From the NCBI GenBank assembly GCA_963730365.1, contig CAVSRM010000015.1, positions 1 through 64,000 of the forward strand: a stretch of 64,000 bases of DNA. The letters are read 5' to 3'. The notes below the pieces were generated by a model. That model was not told where the DNA came from and ran no database searches. It saw only the letters and a program-made list of their open reading frames with translations. This stretch comes from Fodinibacter sp963730365. Its GTDB lineage: Bacteria; Actinomycetota; Actinomycetes; Actinomycetales; Dermatophilaceae. A program made the position numbers and the translations under genes. Of the stretch, positions 9,950 to 17,482 are shown piece after piece. The stretch's first letter is position 1, and each line of letters opens with the position of its first letter.

Positions 9950-10626
9950 GCACCCGGGTCCCCGCGGCCGCCCTCCCCGCCGCCCTGGTGGCCCTGGCGG
10001 TGCTCCCGCTGGTGGCCGGTGCACTGCGGGTGGTCGAGGTGGCCGGGGGACCTGCGGTCCTGCCCCCCGACGAGCGCTTCAGCGGGTTCCCGGTGGCGCT
10101 CGTCGTGCACATCGCCGGGTCCGCGGTGTTTGCCCTCGGCGGGGTGGTCCAGCTCGTCCCGCGGTTCCGCCGCCGGCACCTGACCTGGCACCGGCGGGCC
10201 GGCCGCGTCATCGCGGTCGCCGGAGTCCTCGTCGCCGGGTCCGCGCTGTGGCTCACCGTCGGGTACGAGCCGAGGCCCGGGAGCGGTGAGCTGCTGCGCA
10301 TCCTGCGTGTCGTGTTCGGCACGGCGATGGTGGCCTGCCTCGTGGTGGGGGTCGCGGCCATCCGGCGCCGCGACGTCGCGTCCCACCGGGCCTGGATGGT
10401 GCGCGGCTACGCCATCGGGCTCGCTGCCGGGACGCAGGTGCTCACCGAGCCCCTCGGTGGGGCGTTCCTCGGTGACGGTGTCGTGGCCTCGGACCTCGCC
10501 AAGGGCGCCGGCTGGGTGGTCAACCTCGCCATCGCGGAGTGGGTCATCCGACGCTCGCCGGGGGATGCCGCCCCGGCCCCCTCCCGTCTGGTCCCCGCCG
10601 CCCGGGTGGCAGGGGGTGTGCGATGA
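9946..10626 (+). CDS. DUF2306 membrane protein
   Basis: A 226-residue integral membrane protein with the DUF2306 pattern: HIAGSAVFALGGVVQLVPRF in the second helix, then the basic loop RRRHLTWHRRAGRVIAVAG, and later RRRDVASHRAWMVRGYAIG. The conserved His residues facing the membrane (HRRAGR, SHRAWM) are characteristic and could bind a cofactor, which is unproven. It sits in an operon with ATGA overlaps on both sides (9158 gene upstream, GNAT gene downstream). Confidence 0.85.
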   Translation: MSTRVPAAALPAALVALAVLPLVAGALRVVEVAGGPAVLPPDERFSGFPVALVVHIAGSAVFALGGVVQLVPRFRRRHLTWHRRAGRVIAVAGVLVAGSALWLTVGYEPRPGSGELLRILRVVFGTAMVACLVVGVAAIRRRDVASHRAWMVRGYAIGLAAGTQVLTEPLGGAFLGDGVVASDLAKGAGWVVNLAIAEWVIRRSPGDAAPAPSRLVPAARVAGGVR

Positions 10627-11447
10627 GCCCCGACACCATGACGGTGTACGAGATCACCGTCGCGGGACACCTCGACGACCACTGGTCCGAACGCCTCGCC
10701 GGGCTGCGGGTCGCGCGTCGAGCTGACGGGGCCACCGTCCTCACCGGACCCCTCGCCGACCAGGCCCAGCTGCACGGCGTCATCTGCGGGCTGCGCGACA
10801 TCGGTGCCGTCCTGCTCTCGGTGCGACCGGTCCGACCGGAAGGGGTGGAGCCTGGTGCGGCGCCGGTGACCCCTCCAGCCCTGGGACGGACCCTGTCCAC
10901 CGCGCGGCTCAGCCTTCGCCCGGCCGTCGCAGCCGACGCCGACGCCACATGGGCGCTCCGCCGGCTCGCCGCGGTCGGCGAGGGGCTGACCGGGTGCCCC
11001 ACCACCATCGACGGCTACCGCGCACAGTTCGTCGAGCCGGCACGGCTCGCGGGCACCGTCGTCATCCGGCTGGGTCATCAGCCGGATGGTGAGGTCATCG
11101 GCGACCTCATGCTCCGACGGGAGGCCGGATGGGCCCAGATCGGGCCGGACGACGCGGCGGGCGGGGTGCAGGCGGAGCTCGGCGGGGTGCTCGACCCGTC
11201 CCGCACCGGGCACGGGTACGCCACCGAGGCGCTTCGCGAGCTCATCCGGTACTGCGTCGAGGAGCTCGGGGTGCGCCGCGTCGTCGCGTCCTGCTTCCTC
11301 GACGACACCGCGTACTGGCGGTTGCTGGAGCGCCTCGGGATGCGGCGCGAGTCCCACGCCGTCCGGGGCGCACTCCACCGGTCCGGTCGATGGCTCGACA
11401 CCGTCGGGTACGCGCTTCTCGCGGAGGAGTTCGGTCGCCACCGGTGA
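10623..11447 (+). CDS. GNAT acetyltransferase with N-terminal ~65-aa accessory domain
   Basis: 274 residues. Residues about 6-70 (MTVYEITVAGHLDDHWSERL through IRDIGAVLLSV-like sequence) match a small stand-alone protein type common in Actinobacteria. From about residue 95 follows a RimJ/RimL-like GNAT domain (TARLSLRP, then LDPSRTGHGYATEALRELI, the acetyl-CoA-binding loop, and YWRLLERLGMRRE). The start ATG overlaps the upstream stop. Substrate unknown; the family acetylates protein N-termini or small amines. It is the last gene of the 9158-11447 operon. Confidence 0.82.
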   Translation: MSPDTMTVYEITVAGHLDDHWSERLAGLRVARRADGATVLTGPLADQAQLHGVICGLRDIGAVLLSVRPVRPEGVEPGAAPVTPPALGRTLSTARLSLRPAVAADADATWALRRLAAVGEGLTGCPTTIDGYRAQFVEPARLAGTVVIRLGHQPDGEVIGDLMLRREAGWAQIGPDDAAGGVQAELGGVLDPSRTGHGYATEALRELIRYCVEELGVRRVVASCFLDDTAYWRLLERLGMRRESHAVRGALHRSGRWLDTVGYALLAEEFGRHR

Positions 11448-11483
11448 GGCCCCGGGGCGGGGGCGCTCGGGCGCCGGGCGCAC

Positions 11484-11503
11484 AACCTACTCAACCGTAG
11501 GTT
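11484..11503. promoter_or_regulatory. Inverted repeat AACCTAC-N6-GTAGGTT, putative TetR-type operator
   Basis: Seven-base perfect arms with a 6-base spacer lie 62 bp upstream of the acyl-CoA ligase start. This is the size and symmetry of operators for TetR-family regulators of fatty-acid genes. No such regulator gene is present in the window, so regulation in trans is inferred. Confidence 0.5.
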
Positions 11504-11565
11504 AATGTCGAGTCGGCCCTTGTGCCCGCGACGCGGGCCGGCTCGAAACGGATGGCGAGACGACG

Positions 11566-13245
11566 ATGACCGAAAGCCCCTGGCACAAGAACTACGCCCC
11601 GGGAGTGCCCGCCACGGTCGACATCCCCGACCACTCGCTGGTCGACCTGCTCGACGCCTCCGTCACGCGCTTCGGCGACCACGTCGCACTCGACTTCTAC
11701 GGCAGCACGATGACCTACACCGCCTTGGGGGAGCAGGTCGCGAAGGCGGCCCAGGCGCTCCACGACGTCGGCGTGAAGGCCGGTGACCGCGTCGCGCTCG
11801 TGCTGCCGAACTGCCCGCAGCACGTCGTCGCCTTCTACGCCGTGCTGCGGCTCGGGGCGATCGTGGTGGAGCACAACCCGCTCTACACCTCCGACGAGCT
11901 GCAGGTGCAGCTCGCCGACCACGGGGCAAGGGTCGCGATCGTGTGGGACAAGACGGCCTCCGTGGTGCAGCACGTGGCGCGCCAGACGAAGGTCGAGACC
12001 GTCATCGCGGTCGACCTCACGACAGCGCTGCCCGGCCTCAAGCGGTTCCTGCTCCGACTCCCCGTGCCCTCCGCCCGGGCGACGCGAGTCGCGATGACGG
12101 CACCGGCGCCCGGGGCCCCGTCGTGGGAGAAGCTCGTGGCGAAGGCCGCTCCGCTCGACCCCACGTGGCCGCGGCCGGGCCACACCGACGTGGCGCTGCT
12201 CCAGTACACCGGCGGTACGACCGGCACGCCGAAGGGCGCCATCCTCACCCACCGCAACCTGCTCGCCAACGCCCTCCAGGGCCGGGCGTGGGTGCCGGGT
12301 CTCGTCGACGGCGAGGAGACCATCTACGCGGTGCTGCCGCTCTTCCATGCCTACGGGCTCACGCTGTGCCTCACCTTCGCGGTGAGCATCGGCGCGACGC
12401 TCGTGCTGTTCCCCCGGTTCGACCTCGACCAGGTGCTCGAGGCCATGGAGCGCAAGCCGGCGACGTTCCTGCCGGCGGTCCCCCCGATCTACCAGCAGCT
12501 CGCCGTCGCGGCGCGCGACCGCGGGGTGTCGCTGACCTCCGTGCGCTACGGCATCTCCGGGGCGATGGCCCTCCCGGTCGAGACCGTCGCCCTCTGGGAG
12601 GACGTCTCGGGCGGCCTCCTCGTCGAGGGATACGGGATGACGGAGTCCTCGCCGGTCGCGCTCGGCAACCCGGCATCGCCCAACCGGAGGGCGGGCACCA
12701 TCGGTGTGCCGTTCCCGTCGACCGAGATGAGGGTCGTCGATCGCGACGACTCGAGCATCGAGATGCCGTACGGCGAGCGGGGGGAGCTGCTGATCCGCGG
12801 CCCGCAGGTGTTCTCGGGCTACTGGCAGCAGCCCGAGGAGTCGGCGCGGGTCCTGCTGGCGGACGGCTGGCTGCGCACCGGCGACGTCGTGGAGGTCGAC
12901 GCGAACGGCTTCGTGACCATCGTCGACCGCATCAAGGAGCTCATCATCACCGGAGGATTCAACGTCTACCCCTCCGAGGTCGAGGCCGCCCTGCGCAAGG
13001 TCGACGGCGTCCTGGATGCCGCTGCCGTCGGACTGCCGCTCGAGGGCGGCGGTGAGGAGGTCGTCGCCGCGGTCGTGGCCGAGGAGGGGGTGGAGCTCGA
13101 TCCGGATGCCGTGCGCCAGGCGTCGCGCGAGCACCTCACGGGGTACAAGGTGCCTCGTCGGGTCGTCGTGGTCGACGAGCTGCCGCGCTCGCTCATCGGC
13201 AAGGTGCTCCACCGCCAGGTGCGTGACGCCCTGTTGTTCCGGTAG
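11566..13245 (+). CDS. fadD: Long-chain fatty acid-CoA ligase
   Basis: 559 residues, normal for the family. The enzyme converts a fatty acid, ATP and CoA to acyl-CoA, AMP and PPi in the cytoplasm for beta-oxidation or lipid synthesis. Diagnostic motifs are in order: the P-loop YTGGTTGTPKGAILTHRN (about 213-230), GYGMTESSP (about 354) and the hinge and C-terminal motif DRIKELIITGGFNVYPSEVE (about 453-472). The catalytic lysine near the end lies in PRSLIGKVLHR. Chain-length preference cannot be read. It is a single gene with an inverted repeat upstream; its 3' end is partly duplicated downstream. Confidence 0.9.
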   Translation: MTESPWHKNYAPGVPATVDIPDHSLVDLLDASVTRFGDHVALDFYGSTMTYTALGEQVAKAAQALHDVGVKAGDRVALVLPNCPQHVVAFYAVLRLGAIVVEHNPLYTSDELQVQLADHGARVAIVWDKTASVVQHVARQTKVETVIAVDLTTALPGLKRFLLRLPVPSARATRVAMTAPAPGAPSWEKLVAKAAPLDPTWPRPGHTDVALLQYTGGTTGTPKGAILTHRNLLANALQGRAWVPGLVDGEETIYAVLPLFHAYGLTLCLTFAVSIGATLVLFPRFDLDQVLEAMERKPATFLPAVPPIYQQLAVAARDRGVSLTSVRYGISGAMALPVETVALWEDVSGGLLVEGYGMTESSPVALGNPASPNRRAGTIGVPFPSTEMRVVDRDDSSIEMPYGERGELLIRGPQVFSGYWQQPEESARVLLADGWLRTGDVVEVDANGFVTIVDRIKELIITGGFNVYPSEVEAALRKVDGVLDAAAVGLPLEGGGEEVVAAVVAEEGVELDPDAVRQASREHLTGYKVPRRVVVVDELPRSLIGKVLHRQVRDALLFR

Positions 13246-13285
13246 CCCACTGCCTGGCGCGGTGTTGTTCCGGTAGCCCACTGCC
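13232..13285 (+). repeat. Tandem duplication of the ligase gene 3' end
   Basis: The 23-bp string beginning tgttgttccggtagcccac occurs at 13232-13254, spanning the fadD stop codon, and again at 13263-13285. The copies are exact and 31 bp apart. The second copy lies in the intergenic region before the 13E12 gene. Confidence 0.85.
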
Positions 13286-13439
13286 GGGCTGGCGGTGTCC
13301 TGGAGTCGGCGGTCTCGACGGCGCAGCGGTCTCTCCGGAATGGCGGTCTCCCTGGAGGTCACCATTGCTCCCGCGACGGGTCGTCCTGACCCGGCGGCCC
13401 CCCCGAAACTCACCACAGGCGATCCGCGGCAGCTTGAAA

Positions 13440-13462
13440 GCGAACAGGTGTTCGAATACAAT
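13440..13462 (+). promoter_or_regulatory. SOS (LexA) box and -10 element of 13E12 copy 2
   Basis: CGAAC-AGGT-GTTCGA (13441-13455) matches the actinobacterial LexA box TCGAAC-N4-GTTCGA at 11 of 12 positions. It directly abuts TACAAT (13457-13462), a good -10 hexamer. Transcription would start about 6-7 bases later, at or next to ATG 13469, suggesting a leaderless mRNA repressed by LexA. LexA boxes at 13E12 genes are known from Mycobacterium tuberculosis; control here is inferred. Confidence 0.7.
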
Positions 13463-13468
13463 GGAGGC

Positions 13469-15022
13469 ATGGACCAGCAGCCGATGAGTCTGGGGGAGCG
13501 TCGTTCCCGGCTCGAGGCTGCGGCGGAGGCGTTGGATGGTCTGGGTGGGGTGTTGCATCAGGCGTCGGGTGGTGAGCTGGCTGAGTTGATGGTGTTGTCG
13601 GATCGGGTGGCTGCGGGTGCGGGTGCGGCTCGGGTGGTGGTGACCCGTGAGGCGGTGACTCGCGGGGAGGTCGCCGAGTCGGGGTCGAATGTGCCGGCGT
13701 GGGTGCGGGATCATGCGCCGTCGCTGCGGCAGGGGGGTGCGGCGGCTGTCGCGACGGTCGCCCAGGCGGTGGCCCCGGGGGTGTCGCGGTGGCGCCCGGA
13801 GGGCGGTGAGGTGGATCCGGAGTCGTCGGTGGGGATCGTGTGGGCGGGGGTGTCCGCCGGGTCGGTGTCTCCTGCTCTGGCGGCGGCGGTGATGCGGGAG
13901 CTGGAGCGCCTCGAGCCCCGGTTGGTGCCCGAGGCGGTGCCGACGGTGACGCGGGCGCTGCTGGGCCTGGGGACACAGTGGGGTGCGGGGGTGATGCGCC
14001 GGCTGCGGCCGCGGTTGCTGGCCGAGCACGGCCGGGCCGGGGTGTTCGATGACCTCCAGCAGCGGCTGGTCTCGGCGGCCCGGTTGTCCGCGCCGATCGT
14101 GGAGTCCGCGGACCTGACGGAGTACCAGGTGGTGATGACCCCGGAGCAGGCCGCCGCGTTGGAGGCGGCGATCGGGCCGCTCTCGGCGCCGGCCCCGAAC
14201 GGCGAGACCGGGGAGCGCGATTTGCGCCCGGCGGGTCAGCGCCGGGTGGAGGCGCTGACCGAGGTCTGCCGCCGCTCCAGCGCCCTGGATGCCGGCGGGT
14301 GCGGCACGGACGGTGCGGGGGCATCCTCGGCAGCCGTGCATGTCACCGTGTCCTTGGAGGATCTGAAGTCGCGCACCGGGTGCGGTGAGGTGCTGGGGTC
14401 CACCGCAACGGGGACGATCCTCTCGCCCGAGGTGCTGCGTCGGGTCGCGTGCGAGGCCGACCTGATCCCCCACGTGCTGGGTAGCGCGGGGGAGGACCTC
14501 GACCTCGGCCGGGTCGTCCGGTTGTTCACCCGGGCCCAGCGGCGCCGGTTGTGGCGGCGGGACCGGGGCTGCACCTACCCCGGGTGCACCGCCCCGGCCG
14601 CGTGGTCCCGGGCCCACCACGTGCGGCACTGGGCCGACGGCGGGCCGTCCGACATCGACAACGCCGCCCTGCTCTGCCAGCGCCACCACACCACCGTCCA
14701 CACCCGACGGCTCTGGGCCGAAGTGCGCGAAAGGCCCGACGAACACGGCCGGTACGTCGTGTGGGACCTCACCCACGGCAGCTACGACCGCCACCTCGAT
14801 CGACTCCGAGCGGAGAGATGCTCGAACGACCCGCCACCGCTCACCCCCGACCGGTTACGGAGCCTCCTCGACGCCCTGTCGGGCGGAGACCCTGATGAGC
14901 ATCGCCGGGCCGAGTACGAACTGGGCGGGGCGTGCCCTGACAACGACGAGGGTGCTGACGAGTCCGAGCTCGACGAGGTCTGGAGCGACGACTACCTCGC
15001 CACACTCGAGCGGTCCGCGTGA
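13469..15022 (+). CDS. DUF222 / HNH endonuclease, 13E12 repeat family (copy 2)
   Basis: About 517 residues from ATG 13469 (MDQQPMSLGERRSRLEAAAE). DUF222 spans roughly residues 15-300. The HNH module is CTYPGCTAPAAWSRAHHVRH, then WADGGPSDIDNAALLCQRHH, with all expected Cys/His residues. The frame is open further upstream, but the probable -10 and the point where similarity to copy 3 begins support this start; GGAGG lies too close to act normally, consistent with a leaderless start. Bases 13448 to about 14600 are about 99% identical to 43810-44960, then the copies diverge in the HNH flank and tail. Likely DNA-damage inducible through the SOS box. Role unknown. Confidence 0.88.
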   Translation: MDQQPMSLGERRSRLEAAAEALDGLGGVLHQASGGELAELMVLSDRVAAGAGAARVVVTREAVTRGEVAESGSNVPAWVRDHAPSLRQGGAAAVATVAQAVAPGVSRWRPEGGEVDPESSVGIVWAGVSAGSVSPALAAAVMRELERLEPRLVPEAVPTVTRALLGLGTQWGAGVMRRLRPRLLAEHGRAGVFDDLQQRLVSAARLSAPIVESADLTEYQVVMTPEQAAALEAAIGPLSAPAPNGETGERDLRPAGQRRVEALTEVCRRSSALDAGGCGTDGAGASSAAVHVTVSLEDLKSRTGCGEVLGSTATGTILSPEVLRRVACEADLIPHVLGSAGEDLDLGRVVRLFTRAQRRRLWRRDRGCTYPGCTAPAAWSRAHHVRHWADGGPSDIDNAALLCQRHHTTVHTRRLWAEVRERPDEHGRYVVWDLTHGSYDRHLDRLRAERCSNDPPPLTPDRLRSLLDALSGGDPDEHRRAEYELGGACPDNDEGADESELDEVWSDDYLATLERSA

Positions 15023-15180
15023 CCGCGTCCGACGCTCCGTGCGCCCTGCCTGGCCGAGCTGTCGACGTGACCGGCCGCCAGGCTCGAGCCGCATGCGCTG
15101 CCTGTGCCCGCGCAGCGATCCGACCGGCATGGTCCCGTCCGGGGACTGGCCGGTCGGAGGTCAACTGCCGTCGTGACGTC

Positions 15181-16305
15181 CTAGAGGCGGAACGTCACGA
15201 CGACGCCCGCGTGGTCCGACGGCCAGAACGGCGGCGCGGCCTGGAACGGGGTGTCACCCACGAGGGTGGCGGTGGCGCCATCGGCGCGTGCCCCTCCGCG
15301 ACTGAGGATGAGGTCGATGCGGCTCCGCAGTGTCGAGACGGGGTTGTTGAGGGCGCCCGGAGCCAGCGGCGGGGTGTCGGAGGCCTGGCAGCAGCTGAAG
15401 CCCGGACCCACCAGGTCCTCGTCCCAGGCATCCCGGAACCTGCCCGGAGCCGTCAGCTGCGCGTACGAGGTGGTGTTCGACCCGTCCGCTGCGGAGTTGA
15501 AGTCCCCGACGGCGATGACGGTGCCGCCCTTGGCCGGGCCCGCGAGGAACTCGGCTGCCTGGGCCTGCTGGATCAGCTGAAAGTCCTCGGTCTCGAGGTG
15601 GGTGTTGACGAACCGGAACGGCTTGCCACCGAGCCTCGCGTCGATGCTCGCCCAGCCCCGGTCGAAGGCGAGTGGTCCCACGGGCGAGTCGAACGTCTGC
15701 TGGTCGGCGTAGCGCCCGCTGCGGGCGTTGGTCCAGGTCAGGCGAGGGGTGTCGTCGTTGACGAGGATGACGTCACGGTCCTGCAGCCTCACGGAGCAGG
15801 TGAACTGAGAGTCATCGAGAACCGGGCACGTTTCACTCACCAGCGGCGCCGGCCCGATGTCTGCGTTGTCGGAGACGGCCGCCACAGAGTAGGACAGGCC
15901 CCGGGCGTCCAGGGCGGACTGGAGGATGTCGAGGAAGTCGTACCCGGGCGGAGGGTAGAGCCCCTCGGTGGTCCACGTCGACACCTCCTGGAGGCCGACG
16001 ACGTCGGGCCCGTGCGCCGCGATCTCGTCCGCGATGGCCTCGGCCCGCGCCGGGAAGTTGGTGTACTGCACCGTTGCGTAGATCTGGGCCACCGCTCCCA
16101 CGAACCCTTCCGGGGTGGCCGCGGTCAGCGCCGGCGCCAGGCTGGAGCCGAGGTAGACGTTCTGGGTCATGACGACGAGCCCGTGGCCGTCCTTGGGCGT
16201 TGCCTGTGCCGGGGCCGTCGAGAGCATCGCAGCCAGTGCCATCAGCAAGGCGACCACCGTCCCTCGGGCTCTCGGGGACGTCCACACCGTTGTGGTCCTG
16301 CGCAT
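15181..16305 (-). CDS. Secreted endonuclease/exonuclease/phosphatase family protein
   Basis: 374 residues with a Sec signal peptide (VVALLMALAAMLSTAPAQA, cleavage after about residue 35). The mature part has the EEP/DNase-I-like metal-dependent phosphoesterase motifs: TQNVYLG near the start, VGLQEVSTW (catalytic Glu), FVNTHLET, VGDFNSAADG, and terminal WPSDHAGVVV (catalytic Asp-His). Several Cys pairs fit an exported protein. Substrate could be nucleic acid, a phospholipid or sphingomyelin; nearby ceramidase sequences make sphingolipid cleavage worth considering, but this is only inference. Confidence 0.87.
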   Translation of the reverse strand: MRRTTTVWTSPRARGTVVALLMALAAMLSTAPAQATPKDGHGLVVMTQNVYLGSSLAPALTAATPEGFVGAVAQIYATVQYTNFPARAEAIADEIAAHGPDVVGLQEVSTWTTEGLYPPPGYDFLDILQSALDARGLSYSVAAVSDNADIGPAPLVSETCPVLDDSQFTCSVRLQDRDVILVNDDTPRLTWTNARSGRYADQQTFDSPVGPLAFDRGWASIDARLGGKPFRFVNTHLETEDFQLIQQAQAAEFLAGPAKGGTVIAVGDFNSAADGSNTTSYAQLTAPGRFRDAWDEDLVGPGFSCCQASDTPPLAPGALNNPVSTLRSRIDLILSRGGARADGATATLVGDTPFQAAPPFWPSDHAGVVVTFRL

Positions 16306-16397
16306 GACGTGGCCTTCCGTCGACCGATACGTGCTGCGGAGCGTATCGCCGACGCACCGAGGTGCGCAGCCACTTGGGCGTCACCGCCCCGTCGACA

Positions 16398-16449
16398 CCC
16401 GGCCCACCCGGCCCACCCGGCCCACCCGGCCCACGCGGCCCACGCGGCG
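16398..16449. repeat. 9-bp tandem repeat ggcccaccc/ggcccacgc
   Basis: About five to six head-to-tail copies of a 9-bp unit encode Val-Gly-Arg repeats if read on the minus strand. They lie directly at the 3' end of the ceramidase-like fragment and may have arisen by slippage. Confidence 0.8.
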
Positions 16450-16640
16450 CTCTGCGAGGCGGGTCGACGCCTCCCGGCCGAAGATCGTCGAGGCCGCCTC
16501 GTAGCGCTGCTCGAGGAACTCCTCAGGCGAGGCCCAGCAGCCGCCGTAGTCCCCGGCGAACCCGAGGACCGAGGCGGGCCCGCCTCGGCCGCGGCGGCCA
16601 CGGCATCCTCGATCCGCGCACCCGTCATCGTGGTGGCCTC
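16450..16640 (-). pseudogene. 3'-terminal fragment of a ceramidase-like gene
   Basis: The minus strand encodes, in two frames, MTGARIEDAVAAAAEAG and then VLGFAGDYGGCWASPEEFLE followed by QRYEAASTIFGREASTRLAE. This matches the last 60 residues of the intact ceramidase at 21321-22799 almost word for word. The upstream 420 residues are absent and a frameshift separates the two parts. It is therefore a remnant of a duplicated or replaced gene, 4.7 kb from its paralogue and in the same orientation. Confidence 0.85.
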
Positions 16641-16830
16641 GCCCGGGACACCTCACCCGACCCCATTCCCTCCGGATCTGCGAGCCGCCCAAGGGCACCT
16701 CTGCCGATCCTTGGCGTGACGGCGGATTCGAGCTGGTGACGTCCCCCGTCCGACAGCAGCGAGGAGGAGTGGGCACGACGTCCCGACGTGGGCAAGCGGA
16801 TCAAGGGCGTGCTCACTAGGGTGGGCAGGG

Positions 16831-17469
16831 ATGACGTCCGCCCCGCTGGCCCCATCCGGAGACGCCCTCTGGCGAGCGATCGCCGGGCGCGGCACGACGG
16901 TGCGCCTGCGGGCCGGCACGCCGATGCTGCGCCACGGGGAGGGTGGCACGCACTGCTTCGCGGTCGTGGCCGGAGAGGTGCTCGTCACGACCACCACCAG
17001 CCAGGGCGCCACCGTCGTCGTCGCCAAGCGCGGTCCGGGCAGCGTCATCGGTGAGTTCGCGGCCCTCGACGCCGCGCCCCGGTCGGCCACCGCCACCGCC
17101 CGCACCGACGTCACCGCCGTCGCGCTGACCGCCGCCGAGCTCGAGACCCTCCTGCGCGAGCAGCCCGACCTCGCGATCGCCGAGCTGCGGCGGCTGAGCC
17201 GACAGCTGCGCACCCTCACCGACCGCTTCACGCTGCGCAACGAGGACCTCCGCTCCCGCCTCGTCGGCTTCCTCACCACCCACCTCGACGAGACCGGCGA
17301 GCACACCCTCCGCCTGACGCGACAGGAGCTCGCCGACTGGATCGGGGTCACCCGCGAGGCGGCCACCCGGATGCTCCGCCAGCTCGAGGAGCAGGGCCTC
17401 ATCACCCTCGGCCGCGGCTCGGTGACGATCCTCGACCCGGTCGGGCTGTCCCGGCTCGCGGGCGCGTGA
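16831..17469 (+). CDS. Crp/Fnr-family transcriptional regulator
   Basis: 212 residues. Residues about 15-130 are a cyclic-nucleotide-binding beta-barrel (GGTHCFAVVAGEVLV, GPGSVIGEFAALDAAPRSAT, the phosphate-binding-cassette region with Glu and Arg in place). Residues 140-200 form the DNA-binding helix-turn-helix (LTRQELADWIGVTREAATRM). The GEFAALDAAPRSAT cassette is close to cAMP-binding Crp proteins, so cAMP sensing is plausible. It lies 13 bp upstream of an adenylate cyclase-domain gene on the same strand, and the two are probably co-transcribed. Confidence 0.88.
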   Translation: MTSAPLAPSGDALWRAIAGRGTTVRLRAGTPMLRHGEGGTHCFAVVAGEVLVTTTTSQGATVVVAKRGPGSVIGEFAALDAAPRSATATARTDVTAVALTAAELETLLREQPDLAIAELRRLSRQLRTLTDRFTLRNEDLRSRLVGFLTTHLDETGEHTLRLTRQELADWIGVTREAATRMLRQLEEQGLITLGRGSVTILDPVGLSRLAGA

Positions 17470-17482
17470 GAGCGGTGGGCCG

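Noticed and set aside
15019..16719. 566-residue + strand frame over the endonuclease/exonuclease/phosphatase gene
   Set aside because: The minus strand has a signal peptide and all catalytic motifs; the + frame has none.
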